From: a bacterium
GTDB lineage: Bacteria > Patescibacteriota > Gracilibacteria > BD1-5 > UBA6164
Length of the DNA: 64,000 bases
Direction: 5' to 3'
Assembly: GCA_024635475.1 (NCBI GenBank)
Contig: JAGXIW010000003.1
Span: forward strand, 248,001-312,000
Positions within the stretch are counted from its first letter, which is position 1; the number at the start of each line of letters is the position of its first letter. Under the pieces are notes generated by a model. It was not told the origin of the DNA and made no database searches. It was given only the letters and a program-made list of their open reading frames with translations. This document shows, one piece after another, positions 23,892 through 34,191 of this stretch. The translations under genes were made by a program, and so were the position numbers.

Positions 23892-26120
23892 TTAATCCAT
23901 ATACTCAATATCGTCTATATAATCTTCTGCTTTATCAATAGCATTTTCAGTTTTTTCTTCTGCTTCATCAATTATTTTATAGGTAGTATCATCAATAATA
24001 TCAAGTTCTTCATCTATTTTATCTTCTATAATATCAATATTATTATCCAAATCATTTTCTAAATCATCAATACTATTATCTTTAAGGTTATTATATTCAT
24101 CAATAGTATTGTATAAGCTATTTTCAATATTATCAATTGTTACATCAATTTCATCTTCTGATTTATTTATTCGTGCATATTGTTCTTCCTCTAAAACATC
24201 TATTTCTTTATCTAATTTATTTTCTAGTTCATCTATTTTAGTAGATTTTTCATCCTCCAAAGTATCTATTTGATTTTCTAAAAATGATATTTTATTATCG
24301 TAGTCTTCCTCTAAAGTATCAATATCCTTACCTAATTTATCTTCTAGTCCATCTATTTTGTCCTCTCTTTCATTATATAATAGACTTATTCAAGCTTCCA
24401 AGTTTGTTATTATATTATCGTAGTTTTCTCATAAAGTATCTATTTCTTTATCTAATTTATCTGCTAATGTATTTATTTCAGTATATCTTTTATCATCTAC
24501 TACACTTATTTGATTTTCTAAAACTGTTATTTTACTATCGTAGTCTTTATTTAAAATTTCTATATCATTACCTAATTTATTAGATAATGATTTTATATTA
24601 GTAGATTTTTCATTTTCTGATATATTTATTTGATTTTTTAAAGATATAATTTTATTATCGTATTCTTGTTTTAATTTAAATATTTCAGATCGTATTTGTT
24701 TTTCTACAATTTCCATTCTTTCAGCTATATCAGTTTTAATTTTTATTATTTCTTGTTGAGTATTAGATTCACTATATTTTATCTTTTCATTAGTAGATCA
24801 TTTAATTTTTGATATTTTTTCATTTGTTTCTATTTCTGCTTTTAAAATTTTTTCGTTAGTAGATGATTTTAAATCTAACTTTTTTTGATTATAATCTCCT
24901 TCTATTTTTATTCCCTTTAATCTCAGCTCATTTACTTGTATATCAGTAAAATTCATCAATTCTTCAGATGCCTTTTTTATATCTTCTAAATTTTGCTGAG
25001 CTAATTGTAATAATTCAGATTTACTTATATTGGTTGTATTTAAATTAGCACTATAATCTTTCTCTATTTTTTTTGATAACTCTTTTATCCCATCATTATA
25101 TTTTACTATTATATCATTTAAACTTAATCACTCTGAAGTATAATTTTCCTGAATAATATCATCTATAAAATCAACTGAATCTTGTTTATTTATACCTATA
25201 TTTTTCATTTCAACTTTTAAATTTGAAATAATGTCATCTTTAATAAGTAACTCAGATATATTATTAATTCAACTAGAGGTAGAATCAACAATTTCTTTAT
25301 TATTAAAAAAATCATTTACCTCTGATTTTTCAGGAATAGTTTTACCTATTTCTCAGATAATTTTTTCAGATACTCAATCTTTTATATTAGAGTTTTCTTC
25401 AAAAATTTGTGTCATATAAATTAAATCCTTTTTACTATTATCAATAACTTGAAGATTAATCTTATTTTCTCTACTCATCTTTGATACTTTTGGAGTTTTA
25501 TTAAGATCCATATATTGCTCTGGAAGAACCTTATATTCATTATTTTTATTATCATTTATTTTTATTCACTCTTTACCAGCTGTTTCACTAAATGAATCAA
25601 TAACACTAATTTTTGGTTTTTTACTAGTATCTTTTCATGCTTCAAATAAAACCGATGTTCATATAATTGCCGCAGTAACTCAATTATTAGAAATATTTAT
25701 AACTTCCTCTGAAGTTATTGATTTTAACACTCTTCCCCATAAGGATCATTTTACTAAATTTATATTAGTATTATTTCATTCAATAGATTCAAATATAAAT
25801 TTCGAATCACTATTCAATCTAAAAATAGAATGATCAGACATTACCATTGTTATTTCTGAATTACTATTTGTTTCTATAATATCTCATATGTATAAAATAT
25901 CTCAAACTTTAAGCTTAGTATTTATCTGGGCATTTGTAACAACTCATGTTATATTTTTTACATATGCTATTAATATTTTATCTCATTTTACCAAACTAGT
26001 ACTTATTTCTTTCTTTGAAACTTTAGTAGTATTTTTATTGATATCAATATCTTTATTCCCACATGAATATAAAAATAATGGAAAAAAAATAATAAAGATG
26101 AGAAAGATTTTATTTTTCAT
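23892..26120 (-). CDS. FecR-domain lipoprotein with long coiled-coil repeat tail
   Basis: 742 residues. The signal peptide ends in a lipobox (FLYSC), so the mature protein is lipid-anchored outside the membrane. Residues about 35-165 form a FecR-like domain (SLVKGDKI...KLKVGDILYIGDIIET...NLVKGSLWGRV...AAIIGTSVLF). A linker and a long Glu/Lys/Ile/Asp coiled coil fill the rest; within it four 40-residue repeats are exactly in phase, and the last 120 residues are extremely acidic (E/D/I/N). It is divergent from a CHASE2-nucleotide cyclase gene 88 bases away. FecR domains sense or scaffold envelope signals, so a joint signalling role is inferred from the pairing. The function of the coiled coil is unknown. 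Confidence 0.8.
24181..24660 (-). repeat. Four in-frame 120-base tandem repeats (40 residues each)
   Basis: Units 24181-24300, 24301-24420, 24421-24540 and 24541-24660 share an end motif (ATTATCGTAG-like at each boundary) and interior motifs such as CTAATTTAT. They encode coiled-coil repeats of the type KLDKEIDTLEEDYDNKI. Divergence between units points to an old expansion. Confidence 0.85.
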
Positions 26121-26208
26121 AGAAAATATAGTAAAATAATATAGAAATAAAGAAAAGAATATAATTTATATTATACTTGACTTTTAATAATAAAACAAAT
26201 ATTTGAGA

Positions 26209-28422
26209 ATGAAAAAATTTATTACAACCTTATTATTATCTATTATTACTATTATATCTTTCTTAGGAGTATATATATTTTTTTTATGAGAAGATGTAAA
26301 AACAAATAAATTAAACACCACCTTTCAATTATTAGATGATTATTTTTTGTATAATTGATTGTTAAAAGAAATTTGAAATGATATAATAATTCTCAGAATA
26401 GACGATAAAACAGTAGATGATTTACAAACAAATGATACAAATATATTTACAATGACAAAGTCTACTCATGCTCAAATTATAGAAAATTTATTTCAAAAAT
26501 ATAAAATAGGTGTTTTATGAATAGATATAATATATGGAAGAAAATGAGAAAAAAAAGATGTTGAAAATTTAAAAAATACACTTGAAAAATATAGTGATAA
26601 AATAGTTATATGAACTCAGCCTATTTGATTGAAGCCGTTATGTGAATATCAGGAGATACAACAATGAATGACTAAGGTAATTAATGAAGTTAAAATAAGA
26701 AAAATTAAAATAAACTTTAATGATTATAAAAACTGATGTAATACTGTTGATAAATGAGTGCAGGCTTTAGGAATTGAGATATTTAAACAATATATTAAAA
26801 AAGCAGATTTATTTCAAAAATATGAGCTATTTAAAAAATATTCAAAAAACAAAATATATGAAAATAATATAAATAGTTTTATAGAAGAATATTCAAAAAA
26901 AGAAAATGAATTAAACTCACTTATAATAAATAATATTATAGAAGAATGAATAAATAATAAAATATATTTTTCTTTTCATAAAGTTAAAGATAAACAAATA
27001 CTTAAAGATGGTGTTTATTGATTTAACAGTTATTCAATATACGATATTTATAGAGGGAATGAATTAAATGAGGATTGAGAAAAAATAGATTTAGAATGAA
27101 AAATAGTTCTCATTTGAGAAGTTTGAACTTCATTTCATGATGAATATTTTTCACCAATAAATTTAGAGAATAAAATCCCATGAGTAGAATTTCATGCAAA
27201 TATAATTGCGACACTATTAAATAATAACTTATTATATAAAATAAATACATCTATTATTGTTTTATTAATGACAATTTTCTCTATCATTCTTATACTTACA
27301 TACTTTACCAAATTTAAATATAGTATTATATTGTTAAGTTGATATATATTTTTTAATATATTTTTATGAAAATTATTGATTAATTATTCTTGAGAATTTA
27401 TATTTTGAATTAAAGAAAAATTTTATATTTATCCGGTCAGTTTTTTTATATTTTATTGAATTGTATTTTTTATAATAATATATGTCTATAAATATATTGA
27501 AGAAATAATTAAAAAAAATCTTTATCTAAAAAAATATGATTTAGCTATCAAAGACAAAGATTTTATAAAAAGGGCTTTTTGACAATACATATCACCTAGT
27601 ATGGTTGATGCTATTATAAAAGATCCAAATAAACTTAAATTATGATGAGAAAAAAAAGAACTTACTATGTTCTTTTCTGATTTGGTATGATTTACATCGA
27701 TTTCTGAAGCAATGGATTCAAAAAGTTTATTTACATTTCTCAATATATATTTTGAGGAAATGTGACGAATTTTGATAAAAAATAGTGGTACAATAGATAA
27801 ATATATATGAGATGCATTAATGTGATTTTTTTGAGCTCCTTTACATGTTGAAAATAGTGAATACAAAGCATGTATAACAGCATTAGAACAAATTGAAAAA
27901 CTGAAAGAAATCAATACAACATTTAAAAAAATAAAAAAAGATTTCCCTACTTTTGAAATGAGAGTTTGAATAAATACATGAATGACAAGTCATGGAAATT
28001 TATGATGAAAGAATAATATTAACTATACTGTAATTTGAGATTCTGTAAATTTAGCATCTCGTTTAGAGTCAGTAAATAAACAGTATGGTAGTAAAATTTG
28101 TATCTCAGAATCTACATATATAAAAGTAAAAAATAATTTTATATTTAGAGAATTAGATACTATAAGAGTAAAATGAAAAAATATTTCAATAAAAATATAT
28201 GAACTAATTTGAAATGTATGAGAAGTTGCAGATATAACATTTATAAAAAACTATGAAGATTGATTACAATTATATTATAAATGAAAATATGATAATGCTA
28301 TAATGTATTTTGAAAAAAATGCTTTGGATGAACCTTCAAAAAGAATGTTAGATAGATGTAAAGATTTCAAAATAAATAATAAAAAACAAGAAAACTGAAT
28401 TTTTACTATGACAAATAAATAA
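26209..28422 (+). CDS. CHASE2-domain class III adenylate/guanylate cyclase
   Basis: 737 residues. An N-terminal TM helix, an extracytoplasmic CHASE2 sensor (about residues 40-340, with IILRIDDKTVDDL and GVLGIDIIYG), three TM helices (about 345-435), then a cytosolic class III cyclase domain (about 480-690). Catalytic features are present: the first metal aspartate in FFSDLVGFTSIS, the second in DKYIGDALMGFFG, and the transition-state Asn/Arg in NLASRLE. It would make cAMP or cGMP from a nucleoside triphosphate; I cannot decide which. A short TPR-like tail follows. It is divergent from the FecR lipoprotein. No obvious cyclic-nucleotide-binding effector is in the window. Confidence 0.92.
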
Positions 28423-28455
28423 ACTTAATAAAAAAATTATTTTTTTATTAAGTTT
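28421..28455 (+). terminator. Terminator after the cyclase gene
   Basis: AAACTTAATAAAAAAAT pairs with a T-rich arm ending ATTAAGTTT; the left arm starts inside the stop codon of the cyclase gene. Confidence 0.75.
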
Positions 28456-28503
28456 ACGGTAAAAATTCAATTTTTTACTAGTAGTCTTATTATTAATTAT
28501 TTA

Positions 28504-28546
28504 TACAATAAAAGAGTTAGATATTACCTAACTCTTTTATTGTATT
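28504..28546 (-). terminator. Terminator after recA (usable from both sides)
   Basis: CAATAAAAGAGTTAG and CTAACTCTTTTATTG are exact complements around a seven-base loop, immediately downstream of the leftward recA stop. Confidence 0.85.
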
Positions 28547-28562
28547 GTATTTTAAATATATT

Positions 28563-29549
28563 TTATAAACTATTTTTTATAATTTCATTTATTTCTTGAG
28601 CTATTTTTTCATTTTCTTTTAAGAAATTTTTAGAATTTTCTCTTCATTGACCAAGTTTAATTTCTCAAAAACTGTAAAAAGATCAAGATTTTTTTATTAC
28701 TCAAATTTCAGTTCCAACATCAATAATCTCTCAATTTTTTGAAATTCATTCATTATACATTATATCAAATTCAGCTTCTCTAAAAGGCGGAGCTATCTTA
28801 TTTTTTATTACTTTTACTTTTGTTCTATTTCAACTTATTTCTTTTCCATCACCAGATCAAGATTCTATTTTATCTTTTCTTCTAACATCAATTCTCTGAG
28901 AAGCATAAAATTTTAAAGCATTACCTCAAGTTGTAGTTTCAGGACTACCAAACATAACACCTATTTTACTTCTTATCTGATTTATAAATATAACGGAGCA
29001 TTTAGATTTACTTATAGCTCAAGTTATCTTTCTAAGGGCTTGACTCATAAGACGGGCTTGTAATCACATATGACTATCTCACATTTCTCATTCTATTTCT
29101 GCTTTTGGAGTCAATGCGGCAACAGAGTCAACAACAATTAAATCAACAGCTCCTGATCTAACAAGTGCATCAACTATTTCTAGAGCTTGTTCACCATAAT
29201 CCGGTTGAGATATTATAAGATTATCAGTATCTACTCATATTTTTCTTGCATATTCTGGATCTAGGGCATGTTCAGCATCTATGAATGCAGCAGTTCATCC
29301 TGTTCTTTGGATTTCAGCAATTGCATGTAAAGTAAGAGTTGTCTTACCACTTGATTCTGGTCAGTATATCTCAATTACTCTTCATCTTGCATATCATCAA
29401 CCTAGAGCTAAATCAAGGCTTAGTGATCAAGAAGGAGTAGTTTCTATTTTTTGACCTCATTCATTATCTCAAAGTCTCATAATTGATCATTTACCAAATT
29501 GTTTTTCTATCATTGCTAAGGCATTAGCTAAAGCCTCTTTTTTATCCAT
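28563..29549 (-). CDS. recA: Recombinase A
   Basis: 328 residues, somewhat shorter than the E. coli protein because the acidic C-terminal tail is minimal. The Walker A motif GPESSGKTT, Walker B-like [10 protein letters not shown], and loop 2 region ([18 protein letters not shown]) are clear, and the P-loop glycines are partly TGA. RecA binds single-stranded DNA, carries out strand exchange and stimulates LexA cleavage. Its start ATAAGGATA-like context has no Shine-Dalgarno. It is the last of three leftward genes (exonuclease, zinc ribbon, recA) but a 202-base gap with a TATAAT suggests its own promoter. It would integrate DNA taken up through ComEC. Confidence 0.97.
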
Positions 29550-29573
29550 AAGGTATGTAATTAATAATTAATA

Positions 29574-29602
29574 ATTATACCACTCCGGGTACAGGACAAT
29601 TA
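29574..29602 (-). promoter_or_regulatory. Possible recA promoter
   Basis: Read leftward, TATAAT (complement of 29574-29579) is preceded 17 bases upstream by a weak TAATTG. A short GC-richer stretch (GTACCCGGAGTGG) fills the spacer, unusual in this AT-rich gap. No LexA-type box is evident. Confidence 0.4.
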
Positions 29603-29751
29603 ATAATAAAAGTAAATCATATATTTAACTTGAAATTAATTGTTTATACTTTTGGTATATCTCTAATATATACGAAATATTTACAAATGCAAATTATTTT
29701 TATAAAAAAGTATAAATATGGCTTTAAATACAGTTTATTATATATATACGG

Positions 29752-29976
29752 CTATTTTATTTTATAATTATTTTTCAATCATTCAAGAGTTCCTACAGAT
29801 ATATTATTTCCAGAACATTCTTCACATACAAATTTATATCCATTTGGATTAGGTCTCTTAGTTTGCACTATTTTTCTACAATCTCTACAGTAAAATGATA
29901 CATCTCATCTTTCTTCTTTAAATTCTTCTTTTTTCTTATTTAGTTCATCTATATTTATTAGATCATTGTAACTCAT
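29752..29976 (-). CDS. Small zinc-ribbon protein
   Basis: 74 residues: MSYNDLINIDELNKKKEEF..., then CRDC near residue 30 and CEEC near residue 51, a four-cysteine treble-clef or zinc-ribbon pair, and a short basic tail GLKNNYKIK. Such small proteins are widespread in CPR genomes, often annotated only as zinc-ribbon. It is 43 bases from the exonuclease gene upstream and on the same strand; a role with nucleic acid is plausible but not shown. Confidence 0.7.
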
Positions 29977-30019
29977 AAAAAGGGAATTAGGGATAAACTA
30001 TTTTTACTTTTTTGTACAT

Positions 30020-30628
30020 TTAAAAGAGACTCATAATAGTTTCTTTTTTTTCTTCGACTTTAATAACATCTTTTTTTACAAGTTCAAGAAAACATTTAAG
30101 TGTATTTTCCACATCTACTATAGCATTATGAGCTCAAACAAAGTATTCTCAAAAAATTGTTTTATAAAGTTCTCATAATTTAGGATATTTAAATCTTTCT
30201 CAATTTCCTTTTATAGAACAAAAATCTACACTATTTTTCATCGTACATATAATTTGTTTTGGTCTATAATCGTATTCTCTTCATAATCTTTTTAATTCGA
30301 TTTTTACCATACCTTCATCGTATTCTATATTGTGTCAAACTATTATATCAGATGTATTTATATAATATAAAATATCTTCTATATGATGATCTATAGGACT
30401 TTTATTTTGTACATCTATATTGTATATATTATTTACCAAACTTGATGCATAAGGAATTGCAATTCAAGGATTTATATAGACATCAATTCTCGATTCTTCT
30501 ATAAAATTTCAATTACTTAAATCTCATAAAATTCAAGCAAATTGGACAATATGAGGTTGTTTCTTTAAATTAGCATCTTTTTTATTTATAAATCAAGTAG
30601 TTTCAGTATCAAATACAAAAATTTTCAC
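30020..30628 (-). CDS. DEDD-family 3'-5' exonuclease (DNA polymerase III epsilon-like)
   Basis: 202 residues. ExoI motif FVFDTETTG at the N-terminus, ExoII IVGHNIEYDEG near residue 98 and ExoIII GAHNAIVDVE near residue 168 give the DEDDh set (D, E, D, H, D). It would proofread replication or degrade single-stranded ends. The start is GTG at 30626-30628: no ATG precedes it before a stop and the catalytic FDTET lies only six residues in, so the GTG is forced. It is a stand-alone exonuclease without a polymerase domain. Confidence 0.88.
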
Positions 30629-30854
30629 TTTGGTAATTCTTATGGAATAAACTTTAAATAGCATATATAAAAACTTTGATTTTGCAATAAAAAAAGGCTC
30701 TTTTTTTGAAAAAGAAATTGAATAATTAAGACATTGGTAAAAGTTTTAGTCAAGTTAAATTACAAAAGATATTTGATAAACAGTAATAAATCCCTAAGAT
30801 TTTATTACTTAAAAAGTAAAAAATAATTATTTTACTTTCCAAAACAATAATTTC
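30629..30854. other. Intergenic region upstream of the pilin-lectin gene
   Basis: 226 bases with no supported gene. It holds divergent promoters for the exonuclease and the DGR target. An imperfect palindrome (AAAGTAAAAAATAATTATTTTACTTT, arms about 30809-30838) sits 20 bases before the rightward start and could be an operator. I found no copy of the variable region here. Confidence 0.45.
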
Positions 30855-32444
30855 ATGCAAGATACAGGAAATAATCACATCAAGAGACCGGTCTTTTTAA
30901 AGAAGACCGGTCTTAATAGTAACAACAAAGCCTTCACACTAGTAGAATTAATAGTAGTAATCACAATATTAGCAATACTATGAACAATATCATTTATCTC
31001 ATTTCAAAGATATACAATAGATGCAAGAGATGGAGTAAGAATAGCAGATATGAATAATATAAATAAATTACTTGCACTATACCAATTAAAATGATGAATC
31101 TATCCAAAACCAGATAATTTTGTAACAATCAGTGCATCAGGAACAATTATATGATACGAATGAGTAGTATGAGAAAATGTATCAAGAATAATAAATACAA
31201 ATAAAATAATTCTAGATTCACTAGATAATGCACCATATGTCTACTATACAAATGCAACAAATACTACATACCAATTACTATGATATTTAGAATGAAATTC
31301 ATTGACAATAAATAATCTAATCAGTACAACATATGCAGCCATAGACTATACAAAGAGATACCCAAAAGTACAATGAGATAAATTATGAATACTGCTGGAT
31401 AATTTTAATAATCCAATAACAATAGATATAGATTTATTTGGAAGCCAAAGTTGAACAACATATAAATCATTCATATCAAATACAACAGTAAAAATACTAA
31501 GTTGAGTAGAGTTATGATGACCACTCATAACTCTATCAAAAAGTCTAAACTTTGGATCACCAAGAACATGCCCAGACTGATTTATCAAAGTGCCATGAAA
31601 TGAGGAATTTATGCAATCTGGCTTTTGTGTAGCAAAATATGAGATGACATATACAGATGCAGATACACCAAATACTTGTGATTTAACTTGCACAGCTTGA
31701 GAAAATATATCTGGTCAAACAGACTGGAATACAGTAGTATATACATGAGCAAAGATACCAGTATCAATGACTTGAAAATATCCAATATCTAATATAACAC
31801 AAACTCAAGCAATAGATGCCTGCAAAAGTATGTGAGAATGATATCACCTTATAACAAATAATGAATGGATGACAATAGCAAGAGATATAGAAGCAAATCA
31901 AACTAATTGGTCAGGAAATGCAGTATGAAGTTGATATATCTATAATTGAGTGGCGAATAGTACTATGTGATGTCTATGAATAACAAATACTATATATACA
32001 TTACTAACAAGAAAGCAAGCGACAAAAACATGATGATGATTTGGTAATGATGATTGTGATACAAAAAGACAATTAAAATTATCAAATTGAGAAATTGTAT
32101 GGGATCTATCAGGTAACATACGGGAACATGTAAATAAAGCAAATACAATAGATTGAACTAATTATGATTTGTGACAAATAAGTATTGCTTGAAGTTCAAC
32201 TTGAACAAATTCGGATGATAATGGGATATATGATTCAAATGATATGAAAAAATATTGATCAAGTTTATGATTATGATCAACTAGTGGTATGGGAAACATA
32301 TATTATGCAAATTGAGTAGTAAGTAATATTTTCCTTCGTGGGGCTGGTGCGGGTGCTAGTTCTTCTGCCGGAGTATTTGCGATGTACTTGTCTCGGACTT
32401 CGATTAATCAGACTCGTAATATGGGTTTCCGTTGTGCTAAGTAA
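30855..32444 (+). CDS. Type IV pilin-like protein with FGE/C-type-lectin domain; probable DGR target
   Basis: 529 residues. Residues 1-35 are a 35-residue leader and linker, then NNKAFTLVELIVVITILAIL is a prepilin signal and N-terminal pilin helix. A pilin-like globular part runs to about residue 230. From about 235 (GSPRTCPDGFIKVPGNEEF) a formylglycine-generating-enzyme/C-type-lectin fold begins, with FCVAKYEMTY near residue 258 and GEIVWDLSGNIREHV near 415. The final 39 codons end GFRCAK and have the form of a DGR variable region. Such targets display a hypervariable ligand-binding face. The lectin fold would sit at the pilus surface or tip. Catalytic FGE cysteines are not evident, so binding rather than catalysis is likely. 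A terminator lies 40 bases downstream. Confidence 0.88.
30885..30913 (+). repeat. Hairpin of two CCGG palindromes in the 5' coding region
   Basis: The palindrome AGACCGGTCT occurs at 30885-30894 and again at 30904-30913, nine bases apart, so the segment folds into a stable stem-loop 30 bases after the ATG of the pilin-lectin gene. It is the most GC-rich element in this AT-rich leader and could act on translation or RNA stability. Confidence 0.65.
32325..32441 (+). other. Putative DGR variable region (VR)
   Basis: 39 codons just before the stop. By hand count about 55 of 117 bases are G or C, far above the neighbourhood. All five glycines use GGN and all four arginines CGN, while surrounding genes use TGA and AGA. 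Many codons are NNC/NNT forms (GCT, GGT, AGT, TCT, TAC, ACT, CGT) derivable from AAC or AAT by changing adenines. The translation has the frame NIFLRG...AGVFAM-L...GFRCAK shared by known variable lectins. The template should be adenine-rich at these codons and lie outside this window. Confidence 0.8.
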
Positions 32445-32483
32445 TCTTTGAATACTATTTTTATTATTATGAAGAAAAGAATA

Positions 32484-32522
32484 ACAAAAAATAGAGATGA
32501 ATTTCATCTCTATTTTTTATTG
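32484..32522. terminator. Bidirectional terminator
   Basis: ATAGAGATGA pairs with TCATCTCTAT around a three-base loop, with A and T runs on the two sides, between the convergent DGR target and RRM genes. Confidence 0.85.
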
Positions 32523-32538
32523 TGTAAAACTTTTATGA

Positions 32539-32841
32539 TTAAAAAGTTTTTGCTGGTCTTTCAGTATTTTCTTTTGCATAAGAAACGAAGATTTTTCTTC
32601 ATTCTAATTCTTTTTCATTAGTTTCAGCTAAAGCTTTTTTAGCATCATCTATATTAACAAAAGTAACAAATCAAAAACCTTTACTTTTTTTAGTTTCTCT
32701 ATCTAACACAACAGTAGCAAATTCAACTTCACCGAATTCGCTGAAAGCTTGAGCTAAATCTTTACCTCTCATTTCCCAAGGTAGGTTACCAACAAAAAGT
32801 TTTCTGTTTTCACTTATTTGTTCATCCATTTGTTCAGTCAT
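32539..32841 (-). CDS. RRM-type RNA-binding protein
   Basis: 100 residues, essentially a single RNA-recognition motif. RNP2 is KLFVGNLPW and RNP1 is SKGFGFVTF, with the aromatic residues that stack on RNA. Single-RRM proteins of this length (cyanobacterial and CPR type) bind mRNA, often with cold or light regulation, though function here is unknown. It is monocistronic: 207 bases upstream lie free and a terminator follows. Basic residues after RNP1 (KKALAETNEKELEGRKI) complete the fold. Confidence 0.9.
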
Positions 32842-33048
32842 AAAACAATTATAAAAAATAAAAATACAAGCATAATCTTGTAAAAAACCATTTTAATCAA
32901 AGATACTAGGACTAGTGATTAAAGAAGAGTATTTTATTAAAAGACTGCTTATGTACATATTGTAAGTTAAAAACATAAAAATACAAGTTTTTTTGTAATT
33001 TTTATAAAATAAGTATAATCAAAATAACTTTAAATTTAATTAAATACT

Positions 33049-34191
33049 TTGAATATATCTATATTTGCATCTATTTGATGCCAGAACTTGGGTGATGAGC
33101 TTATACTTAGAAATGAAATAGAAATCCTTGAAAATATAGAATTTAAAGCTAAAAATTTAGATTTTACAAATAAAGTTTGATATTCTTCAAAGCCGGATTC
33201 TTTTAAGATTTTTACTTACGATGTAAAAAATACTTTTTTTCAAAAAGATAATTTATTATATCTAGAATATTTTCCTATTTGAATTAAAGATAAAAAAAAT
33301 ATATTTAGAAATATAAGAAATTTTATCAGTTTTATAAAAACAGTTTTTTGGAGTGATTTGATTGTTATTTGAGGAGGTGGAATTATCTATGATAATGAAG
33401 TACAAGCAAATAAAAATCCACTAGATCAATGGATTTTTAGAAATAAAATTTTTAGATTTTTTAGAAAAAAAGTTATATTTTATGCTGTGGGAATAAATAT
33501 AAAAAATAAAGAAAATCTTCCAAAATTGAAACAAATTTTTTCTAAAGCATATAAAGTTTATGTAAGGGATACTTATTCTTATAAAACTTTAGAAAATTTA
33601 TGAATAAAAAGTGAGATAATAGATGATCCAGTGTTTAATGAGAATAAAGAATATAGAATGCAGGATCTAGGCAAAAAAAGTGAGTTACAAATGGAAAAAA
33701 AATCATTTTTAATCAAAGAAATTGAAGCAAACAATTTTTCTTTACGAGATTTGGAAAATATAAATTTGGAGAATAAAAAAGTTTGAATAACTTTTAGAGC
33801 AGGTTATATAGGGAAAAGTGGTAATGAAAAGATAGAAATACTTATGGTAAGAGAACTCATAGAATTATTACTTAGTAAAAATTGCAAGGTTTATTTTCTT
33901 CCACATAGTATCCATTATACAGATATTAAATCAAATGATTTAGAATATTATAAAAAAATAATTTCTTGAACAAAACTAGAAAATAAAGTTTATGTTGTTG
34001 AAAGCTTGGAAGAAGTTTATTATTTTTATAAACAAAAAAAAATTGATGTGTGTTTCTCTATGAGACTTCATTCTATGATACTTTCACAAGTTTATGAAAT
34101 ACCTTTTGTAGCATTTAGTTATAGTAAAAAAACTGAAGAATTAGTTAAGAAGATAAGAAATGTAGATTTTGATTTTAGAAAGAAAATCTAG
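33049..34191 (+). CDS. Polysaccharide pyruvyl transferase-like protein (CsaB family)
   Basis: 380 residues. NISIFASIGCQNLGDELIL at the N-terminus is the CsaB-type 'GxxNxGDE' motif, GGGGIIYD near residue 110 and VRDTYSYKTLENLGI near residue 180 follow, and CFSMRLHSMIL near residue 335 is the conserved RLHS motif. CsaB-type enzymes add pyruvyl ketals to cell-surface polysaccharide that anchors SLH-domain proteins. The start is uncertain: the only initiator after the upstream stop (33037) is TTG at 33049. It overlaps its convergent neighbour by three bases at the stop codons. Confidence 0.82.

Noticed and set aside
24181-24660. CRISPR-like periodic repeats
   Set aside because: Periodicity of 120 bases is in frame and encodes a coiled coil; units are diverged throughout rather than conserved repeats with unique spacers.
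23892-24716. Apparent short leftward coiled-coil genes
   Set aside because: They are pieces of a single 742-residue gene interrupted only by TGA glycines.
31346-31693. Leftward 115-codon frame within the DGR target
   Set aside because: Antisense shadow of the pilin-lectin coding frame.
32277-32507. Leftward 76-codon frame overlapping the variable region
   Set aside because: Shadow of the DGR target; no start context or domain, and the forward frame has strong homology signals.
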